A stretch of 64,000 bases of DNA from CAYQQQ01 sp964420125 (GCA_964420125.1 CAYQQQ010000005.1:141168-205167), one strand, 5' to 3'; shown: positions 49,707 to 57,437, numbered from the stretch's first letter. Notes: generated from the letters alone by a model not told the origin. Program-made: numbers and translations.

Positions 49707-49835
49707 TGTCCGGCGGGTTGCTGGTGCCGGCCTGGCCCCGCTGCTGGCCTGATCAGGAGCTTGTCCGCACCAGGTGCGTGACCCTTCTCTGTCCTGCCGT
49801 CGCGGTCCGAACCCAGGGCCGGCACCAACCGGACA
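49707..49835 (+). ncRNA. Structured leader of the IS110 element, candidate bridge RNA
   Basis: Four paired blocks close this region: 49707-49711 with 49831-49835, 49716-49719 with 49827-49830, 49723-49730 with 49819-49826, and 49731-49735 with 49813-49817, 22 bp in all with small bulges. Inside are CCTGATCAGG and CGCACC-A-GGTGCG hairpins. IS110 elements are known to encode a bridge RNA in the non-coding end beside the recombinase gene, and this segment sits 20 bases before the transposase ATG. Transcription and exact ends are unknown. Confidence 0.5.
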
Positions 49836-49855
49836 CACCCACGAAGGAGGCGTCA

Positions 49856-50917
49856 TGAACATGCTGACAGAAACTGGTCGATCACGTCATCGGGGTCGAC
49901 CCCGACCGCGACCGGGTCACCGCGGCGGTGATCGACTCGCGCACGCAGGGCGAGCTCGCCCGGGCCGAGTTCGCAGCGAACCCCGCCGGCTACCGGGCGT
50001 TGGTCGAGTGGGCCGATGACCACAGCACCGGCGACGGCCGGGTGTGGTCGATCGAGGGCACGGGGTCCTACGGGGCCGGGCTCGCCGCCACGCTCAGCGA
50101 CGCCGGTGAGTGGGTCGTCGAGTTCGATCGGCCCGCCACCCGAGCCGCTCGCGACGGAGCGAAGAGCGACGGGCTCGATGCCGTGCGAGCAGCACGGGAA
50201 CTGCTCGGCCGAGACAAGTGGGCCCAGCCCCGTGCCCGCGGGATCCGTGAAGCGATGCGGGTTCTGCTCGTCGCTCGCAGCGGCGCGCAGCGGTCACGGG
50301 TCGCGACGATCAACCAGCTCAAGGGCCTGCTCGTCACTGCGCCGACCGAGCTACGCGAGGAACTCCGAGGGCTCACGACGGGCCATCTCATCAAGCGCTG
50401 CGCCGCGTTCCGGCCGTCCGGACGTGACGAGACCGCCATGACGAAGACGTCGCTTCGGATCCTCGCCCGTCGCATCCGCGCCCTGGATGCCGAGATCACC
50501 GATGTCGACCGCGAGCTCAAGAGCCTCGTCGTCGAGGTCGCGCCGCAGCTCCTCGACGAGTACGGCGTCGGACCCGTCTGCGCCGCCCAGGTCTACGTGT
50601 CGTGGTCCCACCCCGGCCGATGCCGCAACGAAGCATCGTTCGCACGCCTCGCCGGCGTCGCGCCGATCGAGGCGACCAGCGGACAGACCCAGAACCGTCA
50701 CCGGCTTAACCGCGGCGGCGACCGCCGACTGAACCGGGCACTGCACACCATCGTCACCGTCCGCATCCGCTACGACGACGAGACCCGCGCCTACATCGAC
50801 GCAGCCATCGCTCGCGGCAAGACCAAGCGAGACGCCACCCGATGCCTCAAGCGCTATGTCGGACGACGGCTCTACCGGCTCCTCGAGAACCCGCCAGAAC
50901 CCCTTGACGCTCTATAG
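49856..50917 (+). pseudogene. IS110-family transposase, frameshifted near its start
   Basis: The long frame from 49928 encodes a DEDD recombinase of the IS110 family: Glu in WSIEGTGSYGAG, Asp-rich GAKSDGLDAVRAA, a coiled region, and the Transposase_20 part (YGVGPVCAAQVYVSWSHPGRCRNEASFARLAGVAPIEA, then HRLNRGGDRRLNRAL). The catalytic N-terminus IGVDPDRDRV is upstream in the same frame but has no start codon. The ATG at 49856, with AAGGAGG seven bases before it, is in another frame; dropping one A from the AAA at 49871-49873 would join them as MNMLTE-LVDHVIGVD. It is therefore probably inactive unless a non-standard start or +1 shift is used. Confidence 0.75.
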
Positions 50918-50926
50918 GAGCATCGT
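50904..50926 (+). repeat. Right end of the IS110 element
   Basis: TTGAC, eleven bases to the stop codon start, then TAGGAGCATCGT. The same arrangement occurs at 56858-56880 after the IS110 remnant, so this marks the shared right terminus of the two copies. Confidence 0.6.
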
Positions 50927-51007
50927 CAACGGGCTGTCGGCCGCGACCACAGTGCCGACGAAGGAAGTTGGGGGACATCGCGCGGGGGTGCTCGTACGCT
51001 CGCCCGG

Positions 51008-51616
51008 ATGTGGGAGGAACGGGAAGCAGCATGCATCCGCGCCATCGAGCACGGCGTGCTCGACGAGCGGGCTCCCAGTCGGCGGCAGCGCCACAAGGTC
51101 CTCGCCGTCGATCGCGACAGCGACGTCGCTGCCGTGCTGGAGGCGACGCGGGGCAAGCGACGTGGCAGCTCGGTCGTCGCACACGCGTTCCGGCGTGACG
51201 GTGGGACGTGGGTCTCGATGGGCTCCGCCGGTTTGGGCAGCGACGACCCCAAGATGGAGGACCGTTCGACCCTGAACTCTGGGTCGATCACCATCGAGAC
51301 GGCGGGTTCGATCGGAGGCCGCCAACGTCGCGCCATCCACGACGCCGTCATCCGCGTCGGACCCGAGGTCGAGACGCTCCGCTGGCGAGGAACGGATCGG
51401 CCGGTCTCGCGCACCGGCTTCGCAATCGTCGTGTGGCGGGGAAGGCGGAGTCCGACGGTGGAGGCGTTCGATGCCGCCGGGTGCCTGGTCGACCGTCGCA
51501 ACCTCGATCGTGCCCGTGCTTCGGGTCGGCGCATCCCGTGGCGTGTGCGGCTTCGCATGGTGCGCGCCCGTCGCCGTTCGGACGGCGACTGGTTCAACTA
51601 CGCGCCCCGGCGCTGA
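51008..51616 (+). CDS. Hypothetical island protein
   Basis: A 202-residue protein I do not recognise. It is basic, especially at the C-terminus (RIPWRVRLRMVRARRRSDGDWFNYAPRR), with a beta-rich central part (GSITIETAGSIGGRQRRAIHDAVIRVGPEVETLRW, TGFAIVVWRG). There is no signal peptide, membrane helix or catalytic motif. It starts 82 bp after the IS110 right end and stops 25 bp before the left inverted repeat of the Xre-GNAT cassette, whose hairpin could terminate it. Confidence 0.55.
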   Translation: MWEEREAACIRAIEHGVLDERAPSRRQRHKVLAVDRDSDVAAVLEATRGKRRGSSVVAHAFRRDGGTWVSMGSAGLGSDDPKMEDRSTLNSGSITIETAGSIGGRQRRAIHDAVIRVGPEVETLRWRGTDRPVSRTGFAIVVWRGRRSPTVEAFDAAGCLVDRRNLDRARASGRRIPWRVRLRMVRARRRSDGDWFNYAPRR

Positions 51617-51640
51617 GAGCGGTCGACCTCGGTCGTGTCG

Positions 51641-51671
51641 GACGTGGTCAGGGAGTGGCACAGACTGGCAA
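51641..51671 (+). repeat. Left 31-bp inverted repeat of the Xre-GNAT cassette
   Basis: Matches the reverse complement of 52596-52626 at 29 of 31 positions. Its inner end merges with a perfect 12-bp-arm palindrome (51668-51692, one central base). Confidence 0.8.
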
Positions 51672-51692
51672 GTTGCGCAATGCGCAACTTGC
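51668..51692. repeat. 25-bp perfect palindrome beside the left inverted repeat
   Basis: Twelve-base arms (GCAAGTTGCGCA and TGCGCAACTTGC) around one A. It could be a terminator for the upstream gene, an operator of the Xre protein, or a structural end of the cassette. Confidence 0.6.
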
Positions 51693-51731
51693 AGACGTCA
51701 GCGGACGAGGTTGGATGACGTCCGATACTGC

Positions 51732-51760
51732 GTGACGAGATGTGGAATCCCACATACACT
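51732..51760 (+). promoter_or_regulatory. Promoter and small palindrome of the xre gene
   Basis: GTGACG (51732-51737) and TACACT (51755-51760) are 17 bp apart, and TGTGG-AATC-CCACA (51741-51754) fills the spacer, a fitting place for autorepression. The ATG at 51767 is seven bases past the -10 element, suggesting a leaderless mRNA. Confidence 0.5.
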
Positions 51761-51766
51761 TGATGA

Positions 51767-52081
51767 ATGCTCGCTTGGGACGAACTCGCACAGCTCGACG
51801 GACTCGGCGGGTCCATCCGCGCCCGGCGGATCGAGCTCGGCTGGACCCAGTCGGAGCTCGCCGAGCGTTCCGGCGTTCCCCAGGCCGACATCTCACGGAT
51901 CGAGAACGACCGTCTCGACGCTCGCTGGTCGACCGTGCAGCGGCTCCTGACGGCGCTCGCCGAGGCCGCCGAGCCCCGCCGGAGCCTCGCCAACGGGCGA
52001 CGGGTCACGGCCACCCCGACGCCGTCCAAGAAGTGGACGCCGAGCAGGCCGGCGACGCGCATCCAACGCTCCTCGAAGTGA
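51767..52081 (+). CDS. Xre-family HTH protein, probable antitoxin
   Basis: A 104-residue protein with a helix-turn-helix at about 16-68 (RARRIELGWTQSELAERSGVPQADISRIEND) and a basic, Pro-rich tail. Its stop overlaps the GTG of a GNAT-type gene (GTGA), the arrangement of Xre-GNAT toxin-antitoxin pairs in which the DNA-binding partner restrains the acetyltransferase and represses the operon. A palindrome lies between its -35 and -10 elements. The pair is enclosed by 31-bp inverted repeats. Confidence 0.75.
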   Translation: MLAWDELAQLDGLGGSIRARRIELGWTQSELAERSGVPQADISRIENDRLDARWSTVQRLLTALAEAAEPRRSLANGRRVTATPTPSKKWTPSRPATRIQRSSK

Positions 52082-52555
52082 TCCTGCGCGACGGCGCTCC
52101 GAGCGACGACGCCGCTCTGGCATCGTTCGACCCGGGATCCGGAACATCGTGGCTCGACGAAGTCGCCGAGATCGTCGGCTGGTCTCATCGCGTGGCGCGA
52201 CGACCCGGCTGAGCGCGCCTTCGATCGTCGGGTCGTCGTTGCGGAGGACGGTGGCCAGATCGTCGCAGTGGCCGCCCACGAGCGAGTCGAGCACGAACGG
52301 GCTGGGGTGCTCGCCGGGCATCGGTACCTGATGGTCGTGGCCGTTCGCCAGGACCGTCAACGAACCGGACTCGCCCGCCTCCTCGCCGAGGCGGTGATCG
52401 CAGAGATGCAGTCCGACGGCGTGCAGTCCGTCGGCTGGCTCATCCACCCGGCGAACGCTGCGTCGCTCGCGTTCAGTCAGAGTGTCTTCCCTGAGGCGGA
52501 CGAGTCGTCGCCGCCAGAGGACGATCCCTACGTTCGCTTCGTCCTCGGCCTCTGA
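52078..52555 (+). pseudogene. GNAT acetyltransferase with a frameshift, probable toxin partner
   Basis: From GTG 52078 the first frame reads VILRDGAPSDDAALASF ... WLDEVAEIV and then stops at 52212 out of frame. The second frame continues as GLIAWRDDPAERAFDRRVVVAEDGGQIVAVAA and on through the acetyl-CoA-binding VVAVRQDRQRTGLARLLAEA to a stop at 52555. Joining the two near 52174 gives a normal-length GNAT of about 158 residues, so one base gained (or two lost) has broken it. A sequencing error at this point would have the same look. Confidence 0.7.
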
Positions 52556-52575
52556 GGTGATCTCACAAGAGCTTC

Positions 52576-52599
52576 GCAACTCCGCTTTGCGGACGTTGC
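52576..52599. repeat. Hairpin beside the right inverted repeat
   Basis: GCAAC-TCCGC pairs with GCGGA-C-GTTGC around TTT (one bulged C). It mirrors the palindrome at the left end but with different stem bases, so structure rather than sequence seems kept. It lies 20 bp after the GNAT stop. Confidence 0.5.
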
Positions 52600-52626
52600 C
52601 AGTCTGTGCCGATCCCTGACCACGTC
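52596..52626 (-). repeat. Right 31-bp inverted repeat of the Xre-GNAT cassette
   Basis: Reverse complement of 51641-51671 with two adjacent mismatches. The two arms enclose a cassette of 986 bp. Confidence 0.8.
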
Positions 52627-53142
52627 AGTTCTCGCAGTCGGAACGCGACACCGCAGCACCGAGGTGAAGCGGGGCCAGGCGCGGACCTGCGGTCATCGAG
52701 GACTGACGAGGCGATTCGCACCGTGGCTGCCTGCGGGGCCGCAAGGCGGGGAGCGAGAGGGCCCGGCGACCCGCGGTGGCCTCAGGCGAGCAGGTTCTCG
52801 CGACGATGTGAGCCGAGCGTGGTCAGCCCTGACCAAACGTCCGGGCGACCGCGTGGTCAGCCCTGACCACGTCCACGGGAACCCTCGCTGCCGGCGACGT
52901 TCCCAGGTCCCTCGGACCGCCCCCTAACGGCACCTTGATGGCACCCGTCGGCCCGATCCCTGGTTCTCGGCGAGTTCAGGGCGGTATCACGCCCTCAGCT
53001 CGCCCGGAACCCGCCGGAACCGCATTCCGCGTGCGCTGAGCGCCACCTGCGACGCTCAGCGCACCAGGACTCGCGCGATGCCGACCTGCCTCCGAACGCC
53101 GGGTGCGGGTCGATACCGCACGGGACGCGAGATGATGGCTGT
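52627..53142. other. Non-coding stretch with repeated palindromes
   Basis: I see no convincing gene here. TGGTCAG-CC-CTGACCA occurs at 52820-52835 and 52854-52869, 34 bp apart, within an 18-bp direct repeat. The second copy ends in CCCTGACCACGTC, as does the right inverted repeat of the neighbouring cassette. A 15-mer at 52919-52933 is the reverse complement of 61306-61320 near attR. Confidence 0.6.
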
Positions 53143-53634
53143 ATGTGGGTCAGCGTTCCGGAGTGGATGATCGTGGATGAGGAGCCACCGCTGCCCGTCG
53201 CTGGTTCCGTCGTCCGCTCCGTCGGCGTGCGGGTGCACGGAGCGGTTGCACCAGCTGACCAGGCCTGCCCTGACGAAATCATCGAGGCTCCCGCAGCAGA
53301 CCGGACCGACTGTGTGTACACGCTGACGGGCAGAGCGGGTGACGCGACGGACGTTTTCATCAGCACTGGACTCGACCGCGAGGAACATCAGCGCACAGGC
53401 GCAGAGTTCGTCCTGACAGTTGGTGGCGACCGGTTCCAGGTGTGGTTCGCTGGCCGGGCGTCGGACATCCGCTCCGGATCACAGGTGACGGTGACAGGCA
53501 GGCTCGAGCTGGTGGGGGCGTACGAATGGGACCATTTCGCGCTTGTCGATACCCGAGCCGACTGGGTGGCGACGGACGTTGTCGCATTGCCGGACGGTGG
53601 AGTGACACTCAACCTGACGCCCGTCCCTGGCTGA
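53143..53634 (+). CDS. Hypothetical island protein, OB-like beta-rich
   Basis: A 163-residue acidic protein that I cannot assign. The C-terminal half has an OB-fold-like rhythm: VFISTGLDREEHQRTG, GDRFQVWFAGRASDIRSGSQVTVTGRLELVGAYEWDHFALVDTRADW. The phrase 'SGSQVTVTGRL' resembles DNA/RNA-binding OB strands, but that is a weak likeness. Two Cys (ACPDEI, DCVYTL) precede it. No signal peptide. It stands alone, tail to tail with the membrane protein gene at 53724. Confidence 0.5.
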   Translation: MWVSVPEWMIVDEEPPLPVAGSVVRSVGVRVHGAVAPADQACPDEIIEAPAADRTDCVYTLTGRAGDATDVFISTGLDREEHQRTGAEFVLTVGGDRFQVWFAGRASDIRSGSQVTVTGRLELVGAYEWDHFALVDTRADWVATDVVALPDGGVTLNLTPVPG

Positions 53635-53723
53635 CGTCGGCTCGGAGCGTCCGTGGTGCCCCCTACCGCCGGGCGCGTGACGTTCGCGACCGAGGCCGAT
53701 CGGGCACTTGCGGGGGCACCGTG

Positions 53724-54188
53724 CTACTTGAGGAACCTCGACATCCCACCTTGCCTCAGCACGTCGAGCAGCGAGGCGCGGGACATGCAGGTGAACGAGC
53801 AGTCGTAGCGGCGGCCCTCGCGATCGTCGATCGAGAGTGCACATCCGAGGCCGATGGACTTGATGTGAAGCGCCGAGATGTCAGCAAGCGGGATGACGAC
53901 TGGGCCGGTCATGTCGGTGACGATGGCGAGGCACCCGACCACATCGAGGCTGGTGATGTTGCGGTAGAGCTTCAGTGTCGCTAGCGGGTAGCTGAGGTTC
54001 ATGCCGCCAATGCGGGCTCCACCCCTCATCTCGGCTGCTGGCGGGTGCTCCGGGAGGGGCGCACGGCGCACCGGCGTGAGCCCCTGGACCACTGGCCGCC
54101 TCGATCGTCGCATCCTTCTGGAGACGACAATTGCCAGGATCTGGAAGACGAACAGCACTGCAAGGGCTGTCAGCATCCCTCTCACCAT
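53724..54188 (-). CDS. Small membrane-anchored protein, possible PH-like domain
   Basis: A 154-residue protein with one N-terminal membrane helix (about 5-22; LTALAVLFVFQILAIVV), a basic stop-transfer segment (SRRMRRSRR), a Pro-rich linker, and a cytoplasmic domain (about 60-154) containing GGMNLSYPLATLKLYRNITSLDV and a late aromatic/Cys stretch. The beta-strand spacing suggests a small PH-like sandwich. The next island gene (54480) encodes a domain with a similar layout but no helix. Function unknown. Confidence 0.5.
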   Translation of the reverse strand: MVRGMLTALAVLFVFQILAIVVSRRMRRSRRPVVQGLTPVRRAPLPEHPPAAEMRGGARIGGMNLSYPLATLKLYRNITSLDVVGCLAIVTDMTGPVVIPLADISALHIKSIGLGCALSIDDREGRRYDCSFTCMSRASLLDVLRQGGMSRFLK

Positions 54189-54479
54189 CGGGACAGGCTC
54201 TCACAGACGCTCACGGTGGCCAGAAGTCTCAAGGCCTGCCACCAGCTCCGCCAACCGTTCCTTCTCCGCCATCGTCAACCGTCCAGGCATCAGCCACCTC
54301 CATGATCGGATCGAACCCGATCAGGACAGCTGTTGCGTTGACCCCCTAAGACCAAGCCGGCTACGTAGCAGTCGCGATTCAGGCTGATCGGCCTTCGATG
54401 GCATCCGACGTGGCCTGCGCGACTTGATCAGACCGTCCGGGCCGGACTCAGCGTGCTGGACCGGACGAACGTGCGACCG

Positions 54480-54998
54480 CTACCCACTCGAGATCGCCCA
54501 GCCGAACTCCCAAGCAGTTCGCTCGAACTTAGCGATGTTCAACGGAGTGAAGGACATCTTCGACAGCGACCCGTCAGCGAGCTGCAACCGGTAGAGGTCC
54601 CGAAAGAGCCTTGCCTCGCTCACGATGCCCGCACTGGAGGCACGTTCCATCCGAGCCGGGGGCAGCCCCAGCGCCATCCACCGCGGAAGAATCGACGTGA
54701 CCTCCACCGAATCCCCGTCGAAGACGAACATCCCAAACGGCCAAGTCGCCCTAACCCCCCATGGTCCGTCCACTCGTCCCGTGAGCACGACCCGATCCCT
54801 TCGAACCGGGACTGGCGGCGCGACCACGAATCCCGGTAGGTCTGATCGCCCGGCTCCGTCTTGGAACGCGACGCCGCCCGGTCCCGAGGACCTTTGCTCC
54901 CCGGCGTCCTCCGCCGACGGTGAGCCACTAGTGCCCCCGGGTGGAACCCAAGGATCCTCTGCTGGACGAGACGCCCTAGAGATGGGCCGCCAGGTCAA
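54480..54998 (-). CDS. Hypothetical protein, possible PH-like domain
   Basis: The ORF encodes 172 residues, but the first 60 or so are low-complexity and the true start is unclear (no ribosome site found). The last 110 residues look like a folded domain: GRVDGPWGVRATWPFGMFVFDGDSVEVTSILP, then ARLFRDLYRLQLADGSLSKMSFTPLNIAKFERTAWEFGW. The order 'strands, surface loop, final helix' resembles bacterial PH-like domains and parallels the protein at 53724. No function can be given. Confidence 0.4.
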   Translation of the reverse strand: MTWRPISRASRPAEDPWVPPGGTSGSPSAEDAGEQRSSGPGGVAFQDGAGRSDLPGFVVAPPVPVRRDRVVLTGRVDGPWGVRATWPFGMFVFDGDSVEVTSILPRWMALGLPPARMERASSAGIVSEARLFRDLYRLQLADGSLSKMSFTPLNIAKFERTAWEFGWAISSG

Positions 54999-55340
54999 TG
55001 CATCCTCCAGTCACACACCAGCTCGATGTGCACAGTACTGCGGCCTCTCCTGCCCCCGAACGCCAGGTGTGGGTGCAGGCTGTGTTGCCTACCCGAGGCG
55101 TGTGCGCCACTGGGACCTCTCGACGTCCCACCGAGGGTCTGATGCTTCGACTGCACTGTGGAGCTTGTCGGGCTCGACCGGTAGCGGCTGAGGGTCCTCG
55201 AGGGTAGGTGCGAGCCATGCGGTTCGTTCGGCGCCCCACCTTCGCATCAGTGTCATGTCGTGCTCACCAAGTGAGGGGTCTGCTGCAGGTTTGGTTGACA
55301 TCTCTTACGCCCGACGCGCTCGGGCGGGAAGGATGTCCCC

Positions 55341-55625
55341 ATGCCCAAGAAGTTCCCCGAGGAGTTCAAGCGTGATGTCGCGAACGTTGCGCGTCGCGGT
55401 GACCTGACCCTGGCCGAGGTCGCGCATGACTTCGATGTGTCGGTCGAGTCGGTGCGCCGTTGGGTGCGCCAGGCCGACATCGACGACGGCATCAAGGACG
55501 GCCTGACGACCGCCGAGCAGTCCGAGCTGGTGCAGCTGCGCCGCGACAAGCGCCGCCTCGAGCAGGAAGTCGAGATCCTGCGCCGAGCGACCGCCTACTT
55601 CGCGAAGGACGCCGCCCCAAAATGA
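55341..55625 (+). CDS. IS3 OrfA (HTH transposase subunit)
   Basis: A 94-residue DNA-binding protein with the HTH_Tnp_1 pattern (KKFPEEFKRDVANVARRGDLTLAEVAHDFDVSVESVRRWVRQADI) and a leucine-zipper-like tail (LVQLRRDKRRLEQEVEILRRA) for dimerisation with OrfAB. Just before the stop is CCCAAAA (55616-55622) in the right phase for -1 slippage (C CCA AAA), which would fuse OrfA to OrfB. Confidence 0.92.
   Translation: MPKKFPEEFKRDVANVARRGDLTLAEVAHDFDVSVESVRRWVRQADIDDGIKDGLTTAEQSELVQLRRDKRRLEQEVEILRRATAYFAKDAAPK
55616..55622 (+). promoter_or_regulatory. Candidate -1 frameshift heptamer in the IS3 element
   Basis: CCCAAAA fits X-XXY-YYZ in the OrfA phase and is followed at once by the OrfA stop codon. 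Slippage would continue as AAA-ATG-ATG into orfB. Confidence 0.55.
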
Positions 55626-56500
55626 TGTTCCCGTTGGTCGCTGATCTCGCCGCCGAAGGCGTCGCTGTGGTGACGACCTGCGGGGTGCTCGGGTTCTCCC
55701 CGCAGGCGTTCTACAAGTGGCGCGCCCGGCCGTGTTCGGACCGCGACCTCAACGACGCGTATGTCACCAACGCGCTCGTCGACGCCCACACCGAGGACCC
55801 CGAGTTCGGCTACCGGTTCCTCGCCGACGAGCTCGAGATCGCGGGTCATCGTCTCGGCGAGCGACGCGTGTGGCGGCTGTGCCGCGATCAGCGGCTGTGG
55901 TCGACCACGACGAAGAAGGGCCGGCGACACGGCAAGGGCCGCCCCGGCCCCGCTGTTCATGACGACCTCGTGCAACGCGCCTTCTCCGCGGACGCACCCG
56001 ACCGGGTGTGGCTCACCGACATCACCGAACACCCCACCGGCGAGGGGAAGCTCTACTGCTGTGCGATCAAGGACGTGTTCTCGAACCGGATCGTCGGCTA
56101 CTCGATCGATGACCGCATGACCGCCCAGCTCGCCGTCTCGGCCTTGCGCTCCGCTGTTGCTCGACGCCAACCGTCGGGCACGGTCGTGGTCCACAGCGAC
56201 CGGGGCAGCCAGTTCCGCTCACGAGCGTTCCGGTCGGTCCTGGGCGCTGCGGGGCTCACCGGGTCGATGGGCCGGGTCGCCTCCGCGGGTGACAACGCGG
56301 CGATGGAATCGTTCTTCTCGCTGCTGCAGAAGAACGTGTTGGACCAGCACCGCTGGGCGACCCGCTCGGAGCTCCGCTACGCGATCGTCACCTGGATCGA
56401 GCACACCTACAACCACCGGCGCCGCCAACGGGCGCTCGGCAGACTCACCCCGGTCGAGTTCGAACTCGCCTTCACCCACCCCGCCGCTCACGCGGCATGA
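55622..56500 (+). CDS. IS3 OrfB (DDE transposase catalytic part)
   Basis: A 292-residue rve integrase domain protein. The HTH_21 region (FGYRFLADELEIAGHRLGERRVWRL) is followed by the DDE triad: Asp in VWLTDITEH, Asp in VVHSDRGSQFRS and Glu in NAAMESFFSLLQKN, then the NHRRRQRALGRLTPVEFE ending typical of the family. All three acidic residues are present, so the element may be active. The ATG overlaps the orfA stop (ATGA) and may also be reached by -1 frameshifting. Confidence 0.92.
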   Translation: MMFPLVADLAAEGVAVVTTCGVLGFSPQAFYKWRARPCSDRDLNDAYVTNALVDAHTEDPEFGYRFLADELEIAGHRLGERRVWRLCRDQRLWSTTTKKGRRHGKGRPGPAVHDDLVQRAFSADAPDRVWLTDITEHPTGEGKLYCCAIKDVFSNRIVGYSIDDRMTAQLAVSALRSAVARRQPSGTVVVHSDRGSQFRSRAFRSVLGAAGLTGSMGRVASAGDNAAMESFFSLLQKNVLDQHRWATRSELRYAIVTWIEHTYNHRRRQRALGRLTPVEFELAFTHPAAHAA

Positions 56501-56540
56501 TCAGTCACAACCACCGTCAACTGAACCTGCAGCAGACCCC

Positions 56541-56880
56541 AGCGTTGCTGGTCGCCGCTGGTGACAACCCGGGCCGGCTCCGCAACGAAGCCACCTTCGC
56601 CCACCTCTGCGGCGTCGCACCCGTCGACGCGTCCAGCGGCAAACACGAACGACACCGGCTCAACCGCGGCGGGGACCGCCAAGCCAACTCGGCGCTCTGG
56701 CACATCGTGATCACCCGCATGGTCTACGACCCGAGAACCCGCGACTACATCGACCGGCGCACCAAAGAAGGGCTGACGAAGAAGGAAGCGTTCCGATGCC
56801 TCAAGCGCTACATCGCCCGCGAGGTCTACAACCACCTCCCACACGACCAACTCGCCATTGACAGCCCCTAGGAGCATCGT
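56541..56880 (+). pseudogene. 3' remnant of a second IS110-family transposase
   Basis: After the IS3 right end the frame reads ALLVAAGDNPGRLRNEATFAHLCGVAPVDASSG and HRLNRGGDRQANSALWHIVITRM, the Transposase_20 half of an IS110 recombinase, ending at TAG 56869-56871. The N-terminal DEDD half is absent. The last twelve bases, TAGGAGCATCGT, equal the right end of the IS110 copy at 50915. Confidence 0.8.
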
Positions 56881-56936
56881 TAGGAGGCAGTGAAGCCCTC
56901 ACTCGCGGTCGGTCGGGCGGCCCGGGTCGGGCGGCG

Positions 56937-57437
56937 TCAGTCCCGTTCGACCCAGCGGTCGATCGCCCAGACGACGGCGAGGGCGAGGCCGGGGTCGATG
57001 CCGTCGATCACGTCCAGAGTGTACGCATCTCTGATGGTCACCCACTTCTGGCTGATCGCGATGATGGGTGCGCCGTCGGAACTGACCGAGTAGTCCTTCT
57101 CGATGAGAGAACCCTCGACGTGCCAGTGCTGGCCGTCGGCGAGCTCCATGTTCACCTTGGACTTGATGGGCGAGAACATCTTGGCCTTCATGGATGCGAC
57201 CTGTGCGCCCGAGGCGTCCGAGATGGTCATCTGCTTGGGCACGCCTAGGAGGCGTCCGAGCACGGTGAAGGTGACGGATCCGTCGGGCCCGAGGACGTCG
57301 GCCTTGGGGGTCGGCCCCATCTTGCCGTCGACGAAGTAGCGGCGTTCGCCGCCGTCGTCGAGCACCTCGAAGTCACGGCCCGCGCCGAACTTGCTCTTCA
57401 TGATGAGGCGTTGCCATCCGTCGGGAGCTGGGTCCAC
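56937..57437 (-). CDS. LURP-one-related (LOR/tubby-like) protein
   Basis: A 166-residue protein of the LOR family, related to plant LURP-one and bacterial YxjI: IMKSKFGAGRDFEVLDDGGERRYFVDGK, LGRLLGVPKQMTISDASGAQVASMKAK and HVEGSLIEKDYSV ... ISQKWVTIRDAYTLDV give the repeated beta-hairpin pattern of a tubby-type barrel around a hydrophobic helix (PGLALAVVWAIDRWVE). These domains are thought to bind membranes or phosphoinositides in other organisms; in bacteria the role is unknown. GTG 57437 follows AAGGAG by six bases. It is the last of five minus-strand genes in the island's membrane-protease block. Confidence 0.8.
   Translation of the reverse strand: MDPAPDGWQRLIMKSKFGAGRDFEVLDDGGERRYFVDGKMGPTPKADVLGPDGSVTFTVLGRLLGVPKQMTISDASGAQVASMKAKMFSPIKSKVNMELADGQHWHVEGSLIEKDYSVSSDGAPIIAISQKWVTIRDAYTLDVIDGIDPGLALAVVWAIDRWVERD

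Larger units (their letters stand above)
55275..56540 (+). mobile_element. Complete IS3-family insertion sequence
   Basis: Ends are 25-bp inverted repeats (55275-55299 and 56516-56540) matching at 23 of 25 positions, beginning GGGGTCTGCTGCAGG. They enclose overlapping orfA and orfB. The right end lies inside an IS110 transposase remnant; the left flank shows no IS110 sequence, so part of that target has been deleted. Confidence 0.85.

Noticed and set aside
52606..52866. Plus-strand frame of 86 codons in the island
   Set aside because: Arg/Pro/Ser-rich composition, overlaps the repeated palindromes and has no ribosome site.
52820..52869. CRISPR array
   Set aside because: Only two repeat copies with a 16-bp gap, each an internal palindrome, and no cas genes.
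55089..55301. Minus-strand frame of 70 codons left of the IS3 element
   Set aside because: Its start lies inside the IS3 end and nothing recognisable follows; at best the tail of a destroyed gene.
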